A stretch of DNA of 7,843 nt from an uncultured Clostridia bacterium (GCA_946409885.1 CAMJYF010000066.1:1-7843); one strand, 5' to 3'. Positions 1-7,307 are shown, numbered from the stretch's first letter. A program made the numbers and translations. The notes: generated from the letters alone by a model not told the origin.

Positions 1-2373
1 CACGGAGAAGATGATCTCCGCGCCGGGCGTGGCGTAGCCGCTCAACGGGACTGCGGGTTCGTTGACGGTATCCGGTCCCGCCATGGTCAGGTAAAGCTTG
101 TCGTTCGGCACGAAGGCGTATCCGTTCTGCTGCGCCCAACGGTGGGCGTAGGAACCGATCCTTCCGCAGATAACGGTGCTGTCGGGGAAGGGGGCCTGCC
201 AGGAACTGGCAATGCTCGTTACCTCCGGCGGTATGGTGATAAGGCGCAGGTTTTCGCAGTCCTTGAACGCCCAGCCGCCGATGGCGGTAACGCTCTCCGG
301 CAGCGTTACCTCGGTCAGCGACGAGAGCCCGGCGCAGGCGTAGCTGCCGATGGCTTTCAGGCTGCCGTCCGTGGGGAACGCAAAGCCGTTGACGGCGGAA
401 ACCAGCGTGCCGCTCTCCCGTTCGATCAGGCAGCCGTTCTCGGCATAATAGGCCTGATTGCCGCCGTCCACCGTCAGCTGCCGCAGTGCGGCGCAATGGC
501 TGAACGCGCCGGGGCCGATGGACGCCACGCCGGCGGGGATATGGATTTCAGTGAGCGAGTCGCAGCCGTAATAGGCCCTGTCGCCGACAGTTTTCAGGCC
601 CTGCGGAAAGCGGGCTTCTTTCAGCGAAACGCAGTAGGTAAAGGCGTAATCGACGATCTCCTCCACCCCGTCGGGGATGGGGGCGGCTTCCAACTTTTTG
701 CAGTCGTTGAACCCGCTCAGCGATTTCACCGTGACGGGGATATCGATCTTTTTGACGGCCGTGGCCCCGAAGGAAGCGTATACGATCTCCGTGATGCTGT
801 CGGGCAGTGTGATCTCCTCCAGGTCGGAGCATTCGGAAAAGGCAAACCTGCCGATGCTTTTCACGTCGTTGGGGATGTCGATCTTCGTCAGCCCTCTGGT
901 GCCCTGAAAGGCATTCGGGCTGACGGCCTTCACGGAGCCGTCCGCCGGGATGATACTGCCCTTGCAGCCCAGCACGACCGAATCGTCTGTCCTTCGGATC
1001 ACGCAGTTGCCTGCTGCGCGGAAGTAGGGGTTTGCTGTGCTGCATTCCAGAATTTCCAGCGCGGCGCAGTTTGTAAAGGTTCCCCGGCTGAATGTTTCCA
1101 GGTCCTTGCCGAAGCGGACGCGGCGCAGCGACGAGCAACCCATGAAAACATAGTTGGAAAGGGAGGTAAGACTGTCCGGACAGAGGAACTCCTCCAACGC
1201 GGCGCAATCGTTGAACGCGCTGGTTCTGATCGTTTGGACGCCCTCTTCCAGCGTGATGTTACGCAGCTTCACGCAGCCCTCAAAGGCGCTGGCGCCGATC
1301 ATCTTTATATTCCCCGGCACGGAGACTTCCTCCAGCGAGGCGCAGTTCAGAAAGCTGTAGCTCTCTATGTCGGGAAGCCCCTTTCCGATGGTGACCCGCC
1401 GCAGGGAGGCGCATTCCGCGTACGCGCCGCTGCCCAGGGTCGTCAGGCTGTCCGGCAGGTCGGCTTCGGTCAGCGAACCGCAGCCGGAGAAGGCGTAGCC
1501 GCCGATCATCTGCAGCCCCTCGTTGAAAGGAAAGGCGCGCAGCGCGGCGCATCTGGCGAAAGCGCTGCCCCCGATTTTCGTCAGGTTGGGGAGACGGCGG
1601 AACTCCTGCAGCGCCTCACAGCCGGTAAAGGCGTACGTACCAATGGCGGTAACGCTGTCCGGCAGGTGGATCTCCCTGAGGTCCGCGCAGCCCGAAAAGC
1701 AGAAATAGACGATCTCGGTCACACCGTCCGGCACGGTGACGGAGGTGATATTCCGGCAGTTGCGCAGGGCGGCGTCGGCCAATCCCGCGGTGCCGTTTTT
1801 GATGACAAGCGCGGTATCTTTTGGCGCCGCGCCCTTGTAGCGGAGAAACAGATCGCCGAAATAGACGGGGCCGTCCGGCAGCGCGTCGTACCAGGGGGTG
1901 TTGGCAAAGGCGTCCTCGCCGACGGTCCTGACGTTCTTCGGCTGGGGCACCGTCCGCAGCGAGATGCAGTTGGCGAACGCGTTCGCACCGATGGCGGTCA
2001 GGCTGTCCGGAAAGGAGACCTCCGTCAGTTCGGTGCAGCAGAAAAAGGCCTCCTCGCAGATGGAGGTCACACCCTCGCCGATGACGACGGAGCGGATCTT
2101 ATCGCTGCCGCCGAAGGGGGAGCGGGAAGACGTTTTCTTCATGTCGCCTTCGCCGGTGATCTCAAGCCGTCCGTCGCTCCTGAGGACGTAACGGATCTCC
2201 TCTCCGAGGGAACCGGTGATTTCCTCCGGCTGGTTCATTTCATCTTCTTTGAGCGCCGCGACGGGGACAGACGTATTTCCGTCGCCGGGCGCTTCTGTAT
2301 CCGTGGCGGACGCCGTAACGGCGGCGCACAGCAGCAGCGCGAAGGCGAAAAGGATCACGAAACATTTCTTCAT
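1..2373 (-). CDS. Secreted BspA-like leucine-rich-repeat (LRR_5) protein, 3' end beyond window
   Basis: The frame is open for 791 codons from an ATG at 2373 to the left edge, so the C-terminus is missing. AGGAGG (2381-2386) lies 7 bases upstream of the ATG and fixes the start. Residues 1-23 form a signal peptide (KK, hydrophobic core, ASA cleavage site before TD). Residues about 52-90 resemble the N-cap common in these proteins (RSDGRLEITGEGDM). From about 93 to 735 there are some 23 repeats of roughly 23 residues with the pattern LPDSVTAIGxxAFxxCxxL, the LRR_5/BspA type. Two typical breaks (NPYFRAAGNCVIRR near 445, NQAYYAENGCLIERE near 640) interrupt them. The end cap GSYAHRWAQQNGYAFV (about 740-756) is followed by the start of another domain, perhaps Ig-like. 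Family members are surface or secreted proteins, some adhesive; no ligand can be named. It follows the polymerase gene by 80 bases with no clear promoter of its own. Confidence 0.93.
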   Translation of the reverse strand, partial: MKKCFVILFAFALLLCAAVTASATDTEAPGDGNTSVPVAALKEDEMNQPEEITGSLGEEIRYVLRSDGRLEITGEGDMKKTSSRSPFGGSDKIRSVVIGEGVTSICEEAFFCCTELTEVSFPDSLTAIGANAFANCISLRTVPQPKNVRTVGEDAFANTPWYDALPDGPVYFGDLFLRYKGAAPKDTALVIKNGTAGLADAALRNCRNITSVTVPDGVTEIVYFCFSGCADLREIHLPDSVTAIGTYAFTGCEALQEFRRLPNLTKIGGSAFARCAALRAFPFNEGLQMIGGYAFSGCGSLTEADLPDSLTTLGSGAYAECASLRRVTIGKGLPDIESYSFLNCASLEEVSVPGNIKMIGASAFEGCVKLRNITLEEGVQTIRTSAFNDCAALEEFLCPDSLTSLSNYVFMGCSSLRRVRFGKDLETFSRGTFTNCAALEILECSTANPYFRAAGNCVIRRTDDSVVLGCKGSIIPADGSVKAVSPNAFQGTRGLTKIDIPNDVKSIGRFAFSECSDLEEITLPDSITEIVYASFGATAVKKIDIPVTVKSLSGFNDCKKLEAAPIPDGVEEIVDYAFTYCVSLKEARFPQGLKTVGDRAYYGCDSLTEIHIPAGVASIGPGAFSHCAALRQLTVDGGNQAYYAENGCLIERESGTLVSAVNGFAFPTDGSLKAIGSYACAGLSSLTEVTLPESVTAIGGWAFKDCENLRLITIPPEVTSIASSWQAPFPDSTVICGRIGSYAHRWAQQNGYAFVPNDKLYLTMAGPDTVNEPAVPLSGYATPGAEIIFSV

Positions 2374-2408
2374 TTTTAGACCTCCTGTTTGATTTGTTTT
2401 GGTATCAC

Positions 2409-2424
2409 GGCGCGGGACCGCGCC
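2409..2424. repeat. GC-rich inverted repeat in the polymerase-LRR gap
   Basis: GGCGCGG and CCGCGCC form a perfect 7-bp inverted repeat around two bases. It sits between the polymerase stop (2454) and the LRR ribosome site (2386). As RNA, about six pairs with a four-base loop are likely. No T-run follows on the minus strand (GTGATACCAAAAC follows), so a canonical terminator is not supported. It could partly uncouple the LRR gene from the genes upstream, as an attenuator or an mRNA-processing or stability stem. Confidence 0.45.
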
Positions 2425-2453
2425 ATATCAGACAGGGCTGCTTCGCGGAGGGA

Positions 2454-4148
2454 TCACCCTGCATTGATCGTTTTGATCTGTTCAATATACGACAGGCTGT
2501 CCTCGCTCAGGTCAAACGAGGGCTTGTCGTCGATCTGCAGCGCCAGCGGGTCGGTTTTTTGCTCCAGCGCGGCCAGCCGGTCCGGCACGGCCAGCAGCCG
2601 GTCCCGGCAGAATTTCATGCCAGCCGGATCGTTCTGCTTCTGATATAAGTTGAACGCCACCGCCAGCATATAGCAGTATTCGTCGTAAGATGCAATGCGG
2701 TAGGGGGCGTTGTCCAGCTGTTTTTGCTTGTATTCGTCCATGGCGGGGATGTCCCCTTCGGAAAACGCGGCGGCGGCCTTTACGCCCCAGGCGTCGGCCA
2801 CGTAAGGGTTGCGCTCCACGATCCTGTCGGCGGTCTTTGCCGCGGCGGCGGGGTCCTCCGTCTGCCCCATCACCCCCATCAGCGCGAGGGTGTTGCCCGG
2901 GTAGACCAGCGCGGCGGCCTTATACCGCTTAAAGTGGTACAGCCCCTGGGAAGCGCCGATCCACAGGCTGAATACCGTCAGCGCCGCGCATGGCGCGGCA
3001 AGGGCTGCCTTTTTGGTCAGCTCCCATTCCCGCTCGCCCGGCGTATACAGCAGCGCCGCCAGCAGCAGGAACATGGAAACGAACTGTAAATCGAAATCCA
3101 TCAGCAGATGCCCGCCAAAGGCCAGCAGCATCAGCCGCCTGCGGCGGTCCGTCCCTTTGGCAAAAAACGCCGCCGCCAGCGCGAAGGCGAACAGGCCGAA
3201 GCCCACCGCGCCCACGTCCAGCAGAATCTGCAGAAAATCGTTGTGGATAAACTGCACCGTGTAAACGCCGGTCTGGTTGGGATACTGCAAAAAATGCCAG
3301 CCCATATACCCCAGCCCGAAGGGATGGCGGGTGAACAGCCGCAGGCCGTCCTTCCAGTACAGCAGACGGCCCAAAAAGGTGCTTTCGGAAAGGGAGATGC
3401 TCAAAAACCGGCCCACGGTGCGGTAGTTGCCGCTGAGGGCGGCGTAGATCCCCGCCCCGGCGATCAGCGCGGCCACCGCGATCAGCGCCGTCCACTTCAC
3501 CTTTTTATTTTTCCCGGTGAACACGGCCGCCGCCGCGAAGACGACGGTCAGCACCGCCGTGGTGCGGCTGCCGGAATACAGCACGCCGCCCACCAGCGCC
3601 GCCAGACAGACGTAATCGGGAACGGACAGCTTCTCCTTCGTCAGCACTACCAGTATCCCCAGCAGCAGCAACAGGGCGAAGGTGTTGGGGTACTGAAAAA
3701 AGCCCGCCAGACGGCCGCTGACGGAAAACCATCCCGCCAGCGCCGGGAGCTGCGTCAGCCCGGCGGAAAGCGCCGTCTGTACCGCGCCCGCCCAGGGCAG
3801 CAGGTCCAGCAGACCGTTCCGCTCCTCCTCCCTGTCCGACAGCAGCAGCGTGAACAGCGATACCGGCAGAAACTTTACAAAGCCCGTCAGGGCCATCCCT
3901 TTGTCCGCCGCCCACAGGCTTGTCAGCAGGTACAGAAAGGGAAAGCCCAGCAAAATCAGGTTGACCGGCGAGGGGCGGAACATCACGCGCCCCTCCCGCC
4001 GGAAGCGGATCAGCAGCAGCGCGAACAGCGCCGCCGACAGCAGCGCGGAAAGATACTCATGAAACGTCCCCAGCGCGAACAGGGAGACAACCACCGTCCC
4101 CTGCAGCGCGGTAACGGAAACGCGTTTTTTATCGCTTTTCACTTTCAA
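2454..4148 (-). CDS. O-antigen ligase/polymerase-family (Wzy_C-like) membrane protein
   Basis: This 564-residue protein has about 11-12 hydrophobic segments between residues 16 and 400. Residues about 240-305 form the large polar loop typical of the family, with LLYWKDGLRLFTRHPFGLGY (263-282) and IHNDFLQILLDVGAVGFG (301-318). The latter is the HN...LQ...G..G signature of the Wzy_C/O-antigen ligase superfamily. Relatives join or polymerise lipid-linked glycans at the outer face of the membrane, so a cell-surface polysaccharide role is likely, but polymerase and ligase cannot be told apart. Residues about 401-564 are soluble and helical, TPR-like in look (ALVYPGNTLALMG, ADRIVERNPYVADAWGVKAA), which many family members carry. 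The start is uncertain: the frame opens at TTG 4148 with GTG at 4142 as alternative, both inside a heptad repeat, and no Shine-Dalgarno is visible. It lies 26 bases after the isomerase and is probably cotranscribed. Confidence 0.9.
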   Translation of the reverse strand: MKVKSDKKRVSVTALQGTVVVSLFALGTFHEYLSALLSAALFALLLIRFRREGRVMFRPSPVNLILLGFPFLYLLTSLWAADKGMALTGFVKFLPVSLFTLLLSDREEERNGLLDLLPWAGAVQTALSAGLTQLPALAGWFSVSGRLAGFFQYPNTFALLLLLGILVVLTKEKLSVPDYVCLAALVGGVLYSGSRTTAVLTVVFAAAAVFTGKNKKVKWTALIAVAALIAGAGIYAALSGNYRTVGRFLSISLSESTFLGRLLYWKDGLRLFTRHPFGLGYMGWHFLQYPNQTGVYTVQFIHNDFLQILLDVGAVGFGLFAFALAAAFFAKGTDRRRRLMLLAFGGHLLMDFDLQFVSMFLLLAALLYTPGEREWELTKKAALAAPCAALTVFSLWIGASQGLYHFKRYKAAALVYPGNTLALMGVMGQTEDPAAAAKTADRIVERNPYVADAWGVKAAAAFSEGDIPAMDEYKQKQLDNAPYRIASYDEYCYMLAVAFNLYQKQNDPAGMKFCRDRLLAVPDRLAALEQKTDPLALQIDDKPSFDLSEDSLSYIEQIKTINAG

Positions 4149-4174
4149 CTTTCAACTTTCAACTTTTCACTTTT
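4140..4174 (-). repeat. Heptad tandem array (GAAAGTT)n filling the isomerase-polymerase gap
   Basis: On the minus strand five 7-base units run without a break: AAAAGTG, AAAAGTT, GAAAGTT, GAAAGTT, GAAAGTG. The array begins on the base after the isomerase TAA and ends inside the first codons of the polymerase, whose apparent TTG start lies at the junction of the fourth and fifth units. Each unit supplies a GTTGA, but the TTGs at 4155 and 4162 meet stop codons within eight codons. A second array of the same unit lies at 7334-7361 on the plus strand, so this is a repeated sequence and not a chance A-rich stretch. Confidence 0.85.
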
Positions 4175-4999
4175 TTACGGCATATACGGGTCGTCCTCCA
4201 CGGTGTAATCCGCGGGCATGAGGAACGGCCGCATGTAGTTGATGGTAAAGTCCACGCCCCACTGGCCCTTGGCGCCGCGCCAGCGGTGGGAGTGGGGTTC
4301 AATGGACAGCGCCCCGTTATAGTCCCCCGCGTACAGAATGGACATCACCGCGCGCCAGTTCAGGTCGTCCAGCCCCACGGGCGGGTCGTCCACGGATTCC
4401 CCGGCGATCATCATGGTGCCCTTCAGGTGGAAGTGGTACACCCGGCTCACCCAGTCGTGCAGCTCCTTGTAGCAGTCCGTGCCCCTATGCACGCTGTGGG
4501 AGGGGTCGTATTTGATGCCCAGCTCCGGCAGGGCGCCCAGCACCACGCTCCAGGCCTTTTCGCACCACACAAAGTTTTCCCAGTCGCAGTTGTACACGGC
4601 GATCTTCACGTTTTTGCCTTTGGCGTAATCGATCAGCCTGCCGAAGTAATCCACGGCGATCATGCAGTTCTCGTAGTAGCTTTTGCCCTCCGTGTAGTTG
4701 CAGCCCACGTTGAACACGGGGCAGCCCACGTAGGAAGCCAGGTCGATCAGGTTTTTGTCGTGCTGCAGGGCTTCGGGGATGATCTCGCCGTTTTCATCAA
4801 TGCGGCGCATGCCCCACCGGCCGATGGAGACCACCGCCACGCCGTATTTTTCGCTGCTGGCTTTGATCTCTTCCTTCTCTGCCAGCACCTCGGCGGAGTC
4901 GTAATTGTGGTTGACGCAGAATTCCACGCCGTCCAGGCCCTTGGCCTTTACCGCCTTGAAATGGCCTTCCTTCCAGCCGTTGATTATGCTCAGTCTCAT
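4175..4999 (-). CDS. Sugar (phosphate) isomerase/epimerase, xylose-isomerase-like TIM barrel
   Basis: This 274-residue protein matches the length and layout of the AP_endonuc_2/xylose-isomerase-like TIM-barrel family, cytoplasmic enzymes that isomerise or epimerise sugars or cyclitols, usually with a divalent metal. Visible strand-end motifs are GLDGVEFCVNHN (21-32), KIAVYNCDWENF (132-143), GIKYDPSHSV (161-170), YHFHLKG (188-194) and LSIEPHSH (231-238). Candidate metal ligands are D165 and H168, H189/H191, and E234. The strand that normally carries the first ligand (AIEN in many relatives) reads AVYN here, so Y136 replaces the usual Glu; this may be a feature of its subfamily. The ATG start has AAAGGGG (5009-5015) nine bases upstream. 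It is the first gene of the leftward group, about 25 bases downstream of the predicted transcription start. The substrate cannot be inferred. Confidence 0.9.
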   Translation of the reverse strand: MRLSIINGWKEGHFKAVKAKGLDGVEFCVNHNYDSAEVLAEKEEIKASSEKYGVAVVSIGRWGMRRIDENGEIIPEALQHDKNLIDLASYVGCPVFNVGCNYTEGKSYYENCMIAVDYFGRLIDYAKGKNVKIAVYNCDWENFVWCEKAWSVVLGALPELGIKYDPSHSVHRGTDCYKELHDWVSRVYHFHLKGTMMIAGESVDDPPVGLDDLNWRAVMSILYAGDYNGALSIEPHSHRWRGAKGQWGVDFTINYMRPFLMPADYTVEDDPYMP

Positions 5000-5031
5000 G
5001 TTGGTTTACCCCTTTGTTTTATTTTGATTCA

Positions 5032-5060
5032 ACTATAGCAAACGGCGGCGGCAAAGTCAA
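5032..5060 (-). promoter_or_regulatory. Sigma-A-type promoter for the isomerase-polymerase genes
   Basis: On the minus strand TTGACT (5060-5055) and TATAGT (5037-5032) are separated by exactly 17 bases. Each hexamer is one base off consensus. Transcription would start near 5025, giving a leader of about 25 bases that includes the AAAGGGG ribosome site. Confidence 0.8.
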
Positions 5061-5072
5061 TACAAAGAAAAA

Positions 5073-5101
5073 AATACGCTTGCAAAATGCCGGTGCGTAT
5101 T
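5073..5101. promoter_or_regulatory. Inverted repeat bracketing the rightward promoter; candidate operator
   Basis: AATACGC (5073-5079) and GCGTATT (5095-5101) are perfect inverted copies with centres 22 bases apart, about two helical turns. The left arm touches the -35 box and the right arm ends one base before the -10 box. A dimeric regulator bound here would block the glycosidase promoter and lies within 13 bases of the leftward -35 box. No regulator gene is present in the window. Confidence 0.45.
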
Positions 5102-5108
5102 GTAGAAT
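5080..5108 (+). promoter_or_regulatory. Sigma-A-type promoter for the glycosidase-hydrolase genes
   Basis: TTGCAA (5080-5085) and TAGAAT (5103-5108) are separated by exactly 17 bases. Transcription would start near 5115, leaving about 25 bases before the TTG start at 5140. The -35 box is 19 bases from that of the leftward promoter, so the two are back to back. Confidence 0.75.
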
Positions 5109-5139
5109 AAAAACAAACAGTAAAAGGGAGGGACCCGAT

Positions 5140-6174
5140 TTGAAACAGACGAGATCCCGATGGGGAAAGACCGTCGCCCTTGTGTTGGCTTCGGCGCTGG
5201 CCGCTCTTTGCGGTCCCGCGCTGGCGGCGGCGTTCACGGATACCGGCGTGCGGGTGCGCGATCCCTTCGTGCTGCGGCATGAAGGCGTTTACTACATGTA
5301 CGGCACCGGCCTCGCCTGGAACGGCTACGGCTGCGTTTACAGCTCCGACCTGAAAAACTGGTCCGACCCGGTCAAGGTATATGAGCCGGAGGGCGCCTGC
5401 GACGGCGAAGCCGACTGGTGGGCGCCGGAATGCCATTACTACAACGGCAGCTTCTATCTGTTCGCCACCTACCGCTCCGCCGCTTCCGGCAAGCGGGGCG
5501 TGGCCGTCTTCCGGTCCGCCTCTCCGTTGGGCCCCTTTGCCATCGTCACCGACGGCCACGTCACCCCCAAGGATCACGACGCCATCGACGGCACCCTCTA
5601 TGTGGATGAGGACGGCCAGCCCTGGATGGTGTACGTGGGCGAGTGGACCTCCAACGCGGACGGCGTGGGCGACATGATGGCGGCGAAGCTCAGCGACGAT
5701 CTGTCGCGCTTCGTCAGCGATCCCATCCTGCTGTTCCGGGGCACGGACGCCCGCTGGGCCAAGGGCCGTATCACCGACGGGCCCTTCCTTTACAAAACAA
5801 AAACCGGCCGCCTTTTGATGCTGTGGAGCAACGGCAACAAGGACGGCTACTGCGTGGGCGTCGCCTGGTCCTCCAACGGCCGGGTGGACGGCCGCTGGCG
5901 TCAGCAGCCCCGGGAGCTTTACAGGGCCGCAAAGGACCACGCCGACGGCGGCCACGGCATGCTGTTCACCGGGCCGGACGGCGCCCTGACGCTGTCCGTT
6001 CATTCGCCCAACGAATCCTCGGAGGCGCATCCCACCACCGCAATCTTTATCCCGGTGGCGGATATCGGCGACACGCTGGTGACGAAGGACAGGGACACCC
6101 CGCCCGTCCGCCTGTTTTACCGCCTGTACTATACCTTCGCCCGCCTGGCGGCGGTATTTGAAAAAATCTGCTGA
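5140..6174 (+). CDS. Secreted GH43-like five-bladed beta-propeller glycosidase
   Basis: The frame is open further upstream, but the start is set at TTG 5140 because GGGAGGG (5126-5132) lies 7 bases before it, the promoter ends at 5108, and a signal peptide begins directly there (KQTRSRWGK, hydrophobic core, ALA-AAF near residue 31). The 344-residue protein has the GH43 layout: VRDPFVL with D41 as presumed general base, DHDAIDGTLYVDEDGQPWMVY with D150 as presumed pKa modulator, and ITDGPFLYKTKTGRLLMLWS (211-230) in place of the usual EGP segment, so D213 stands where the general-acid Glu is expected. DGGHGMLF (269-276) and LSVHSPN (285-291) follow. GH43 enzymes cleave arabinose- or xylose-containing glycans; the specificity here is unknown. 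After the propeller, residues 320-344 form an unusual aromatic and basic amphipathic tail (VRLFYRLYYTFARLAAVFEK). It heads the rightward pair with the hydrolase gene. Confidence 0.88.
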   Translation: MKQTRSRWGKTVALVLASALAALCGPALAAAFTDTGVRVRDPFVLRHEGVYYMYGTGLAWNGYGCVYSSDLKNWSDPVKVYEPEGACDGEADWWAPECHYYNGSFYLFATYRSAASGKRGVAVFRSASPLGPFAIVTDGHVTPKDHDAIDGTLYVDEDGQPWMVYVGEWTSNADGVGDMMAAKLSDDLSRFVSDPILLFRGTDARWAKGRITDGPFLYKTKTGRLLMLWSNGNKDGYCVGVAWSSNGRVDGRWRQQPRELYRAAKDHADGGHGMLFTGPDGALTLSVHSPNESSEAHPTTAIFIPVADIGDTLVTKDRDTPPVRLFYRLYYTFARLAAVFEKIC

Positions 6175-6209
6175 TCACTTCTGCTGAAAGACAAAAGGAG
6201 ACCATTATT

Positions 6210-7154
6210 ATGGCAATCGCAACACATCTTCTCAGGGCCGGCGTCGGCCTCGGCGCCGCCGTCATGGGCGCCGGGGCGCTGATTTACGAATGCGCCATGA
6301 ACACCCGCATCTACAGTAAATTCATCGGTCTCTTCGACCATCCCGATCCCGCGCAGACCGCCCTTTACACCGGCGACGACTACGCGGACGGCCAAAGCTG
6401 GTTCGCCAAGCACAAGGGGGAGGACAAGGTCATCACCACGGAAAAGACCGGCCGGGTCCACGGCTACGTCATCCCGGCGGAGGGCCCCTCTCACCGGTGG
6501 GCGCTGCTGCTGCACGGCTACAACTCCGCGCCGGAGGGCACCGCCCTCTTCGCCCGCCACTACCACGAGCAGTGCTTCCACTGCGTGGTGCCCTCCCTGC
6601 GGGGCTGGGGCAACGACGAGACCCACTACTGCACCATGGCCTATTTCGATAAGGACGTGGCGCTGGCCTGGCTGGATTACATCATCGCCGTGGATCCCCA
6701 GGCGGAGGTGGTCATCCACGGCTACTCCATGGGCGCGGCTACCACCATGCTGTGCACCGGCGAAAACCTGCCCGCCAACGTAAAGGCCGCCGTGTCCGAC
6801 TGCGGCTTCACCTCCGCCTACGAGCAGTACGCGCACGTGGTCAAGTCCTACACCGGCCTGCCGTCCTTCCCGCTGCTGAACGCCTTCAACGCCGTTTCCA
6901 TCCTGCGGGGCAACGCCGATTTCAGAAAGTGCCGTCCCATCGACGCGGTGGCCCGCTCCGTCACCCCCACCATCTTCCTGCACGGCACGGCGGACGACTT
7001 TGTGCCCTACGCCATGATGGACCAGCTGTACGAGGCCTGCGCCGCCCCCAAGGCGAAGCAGCCCATTCAGGACGCCATGCACGCCACCAGCGTGGTGAAG
7101 GACCCGGACACCTACTGGAAGGCCGTGGACGGCTTTCTGCGGGATAAGCTGTAA
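6210..7154 (+). CDS. Membrane-anchored alpha/beta hydrolase (serine hydrolase)
   Basis: This 314-residue protein starts at an ATG with AAGGAG (6195-6200) nine bases upstream. Residues about 8-27 form one hydrophobic segment with no good cleavage site, so an N-terminal membrane anchor is likely. The alpha/beta-hydrolase core begins near residue 83: LLLHGYNS (99-106) for the oxyanion hole, GYSMGA (171-176) with nucleophile S173, HGTADDFVP (258-266) with acid D262, and DAMHATS (288-294) with H291. The triad is complete. The layout is like Bacillus YqkD and related COG1073-type hydrolases. Esterase or deacylase activity is likely, but the substrate is unknown. It lies 35 bases after the glycosidase with no promoter between them, so cotranscription is likely, and an ester-removing partner for the glycosidase is a reasonable but untested idea. 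Confidence 0.9.
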   Translation: MAIATHLLRAGVGLGAAVMGAGALIYECAMNTRIYSKFIGLFDHPDPAQTALYTGDDYADGQSWFAKHKGEDKVITTEKTGRVHGYVIPAEGPSHRWALLLHGYNSAPEGTALFARHYHEQCFHCVVPSLRGWGNDETHYCTMAYFDKDVALAWLDYIIAVDPQAEVVIHGYSMGAATTMLCTGENLPANVKAAVSDCGFTSAYEQYAHVVKSYTGLPSFPLLNAFNAVSILRGNADFRKCRPIDAVARSVTPTIFLHGTADDFVPYAMMDQLYEACAAPKAKQPIQDAMHATSVVKDPDTYWKAVDGFLRDKL

Positions 7155-7237
7155 TCCCGCGGGGACAACCGGGATCACAGCGCCGCTTTCCGCGGGGACG
7201 GAGCCCCTTCCGCCCCCGCCGTTGCCTTTTGCCTGTG

Positions 7238-7263
7238 GCGGGGTATAGTATACCATACCCCGC
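7238..7263. repeat. 26-bp near-perfect palindrome, possible operator over a promoter
   Basis: GCGGGGTAT (7238-7246) and ATACCCCGC (7255-7263) are perfect inverted arms around a central GTATAC (7248-7253), which is itself palindromic. Only the pair at 7247/7254 (A and C) breaks full symmetry. The left half contains TATAGT (7244-7249), which lies 16 bases after TTGCCT (7222-7227), so a plus-strand promoter covered by an operator is possible. It could equally be a 3'-end mRNA hairpin for the hydrolase gene. Confidence 0.55.
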
Positions 7264-7307
7264 GCCCCCGTGCGTCCGATTTGAGGGCGGTTTTTAAAAA
7301 ATTGGAG

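Noticed and set aside
142..2379. A 745-codon open frame on the plus strand
   Set aside because: It runs antisense to the LRR gene, has no ribosome site, and its translation is low-complexity and repetitive only because it mirrors the LRR periodicity. The minus-strand frame has a signal peptide, AGGAGG and clear LRR_5 repeats.
3108..4208. A 366-codon plus-strand open frame over the polymerase gene
   Set aside because: Its product is rich in Q, R and G with no domain pattern. It is the antisense shadow of the multi-pass membrane protein.
4286..5038. A 250-codon plus-strand open frame over the isomerase gene
   Set aside because: Its composition is H/V/A-rich as expected for the antisense of a GC-rich gene, and the minus-strand protein matches a known TIM-barrel family.
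5014..5139. Upstream extension of the glycosidase frame to an ATG at 5014
   Set aside because: That start would precede the predicted promoter and would bury the signal peptide 42 residues inside the protein. TTG 5140 has a good ribosome site and begins the signal peptide.
7154..7175. ATCCCG/CGGGAT stem just after the hydrolase stop as its terminator
   Set aside because: There are only six pairs, the loop is ten bases, and no T-run follows.
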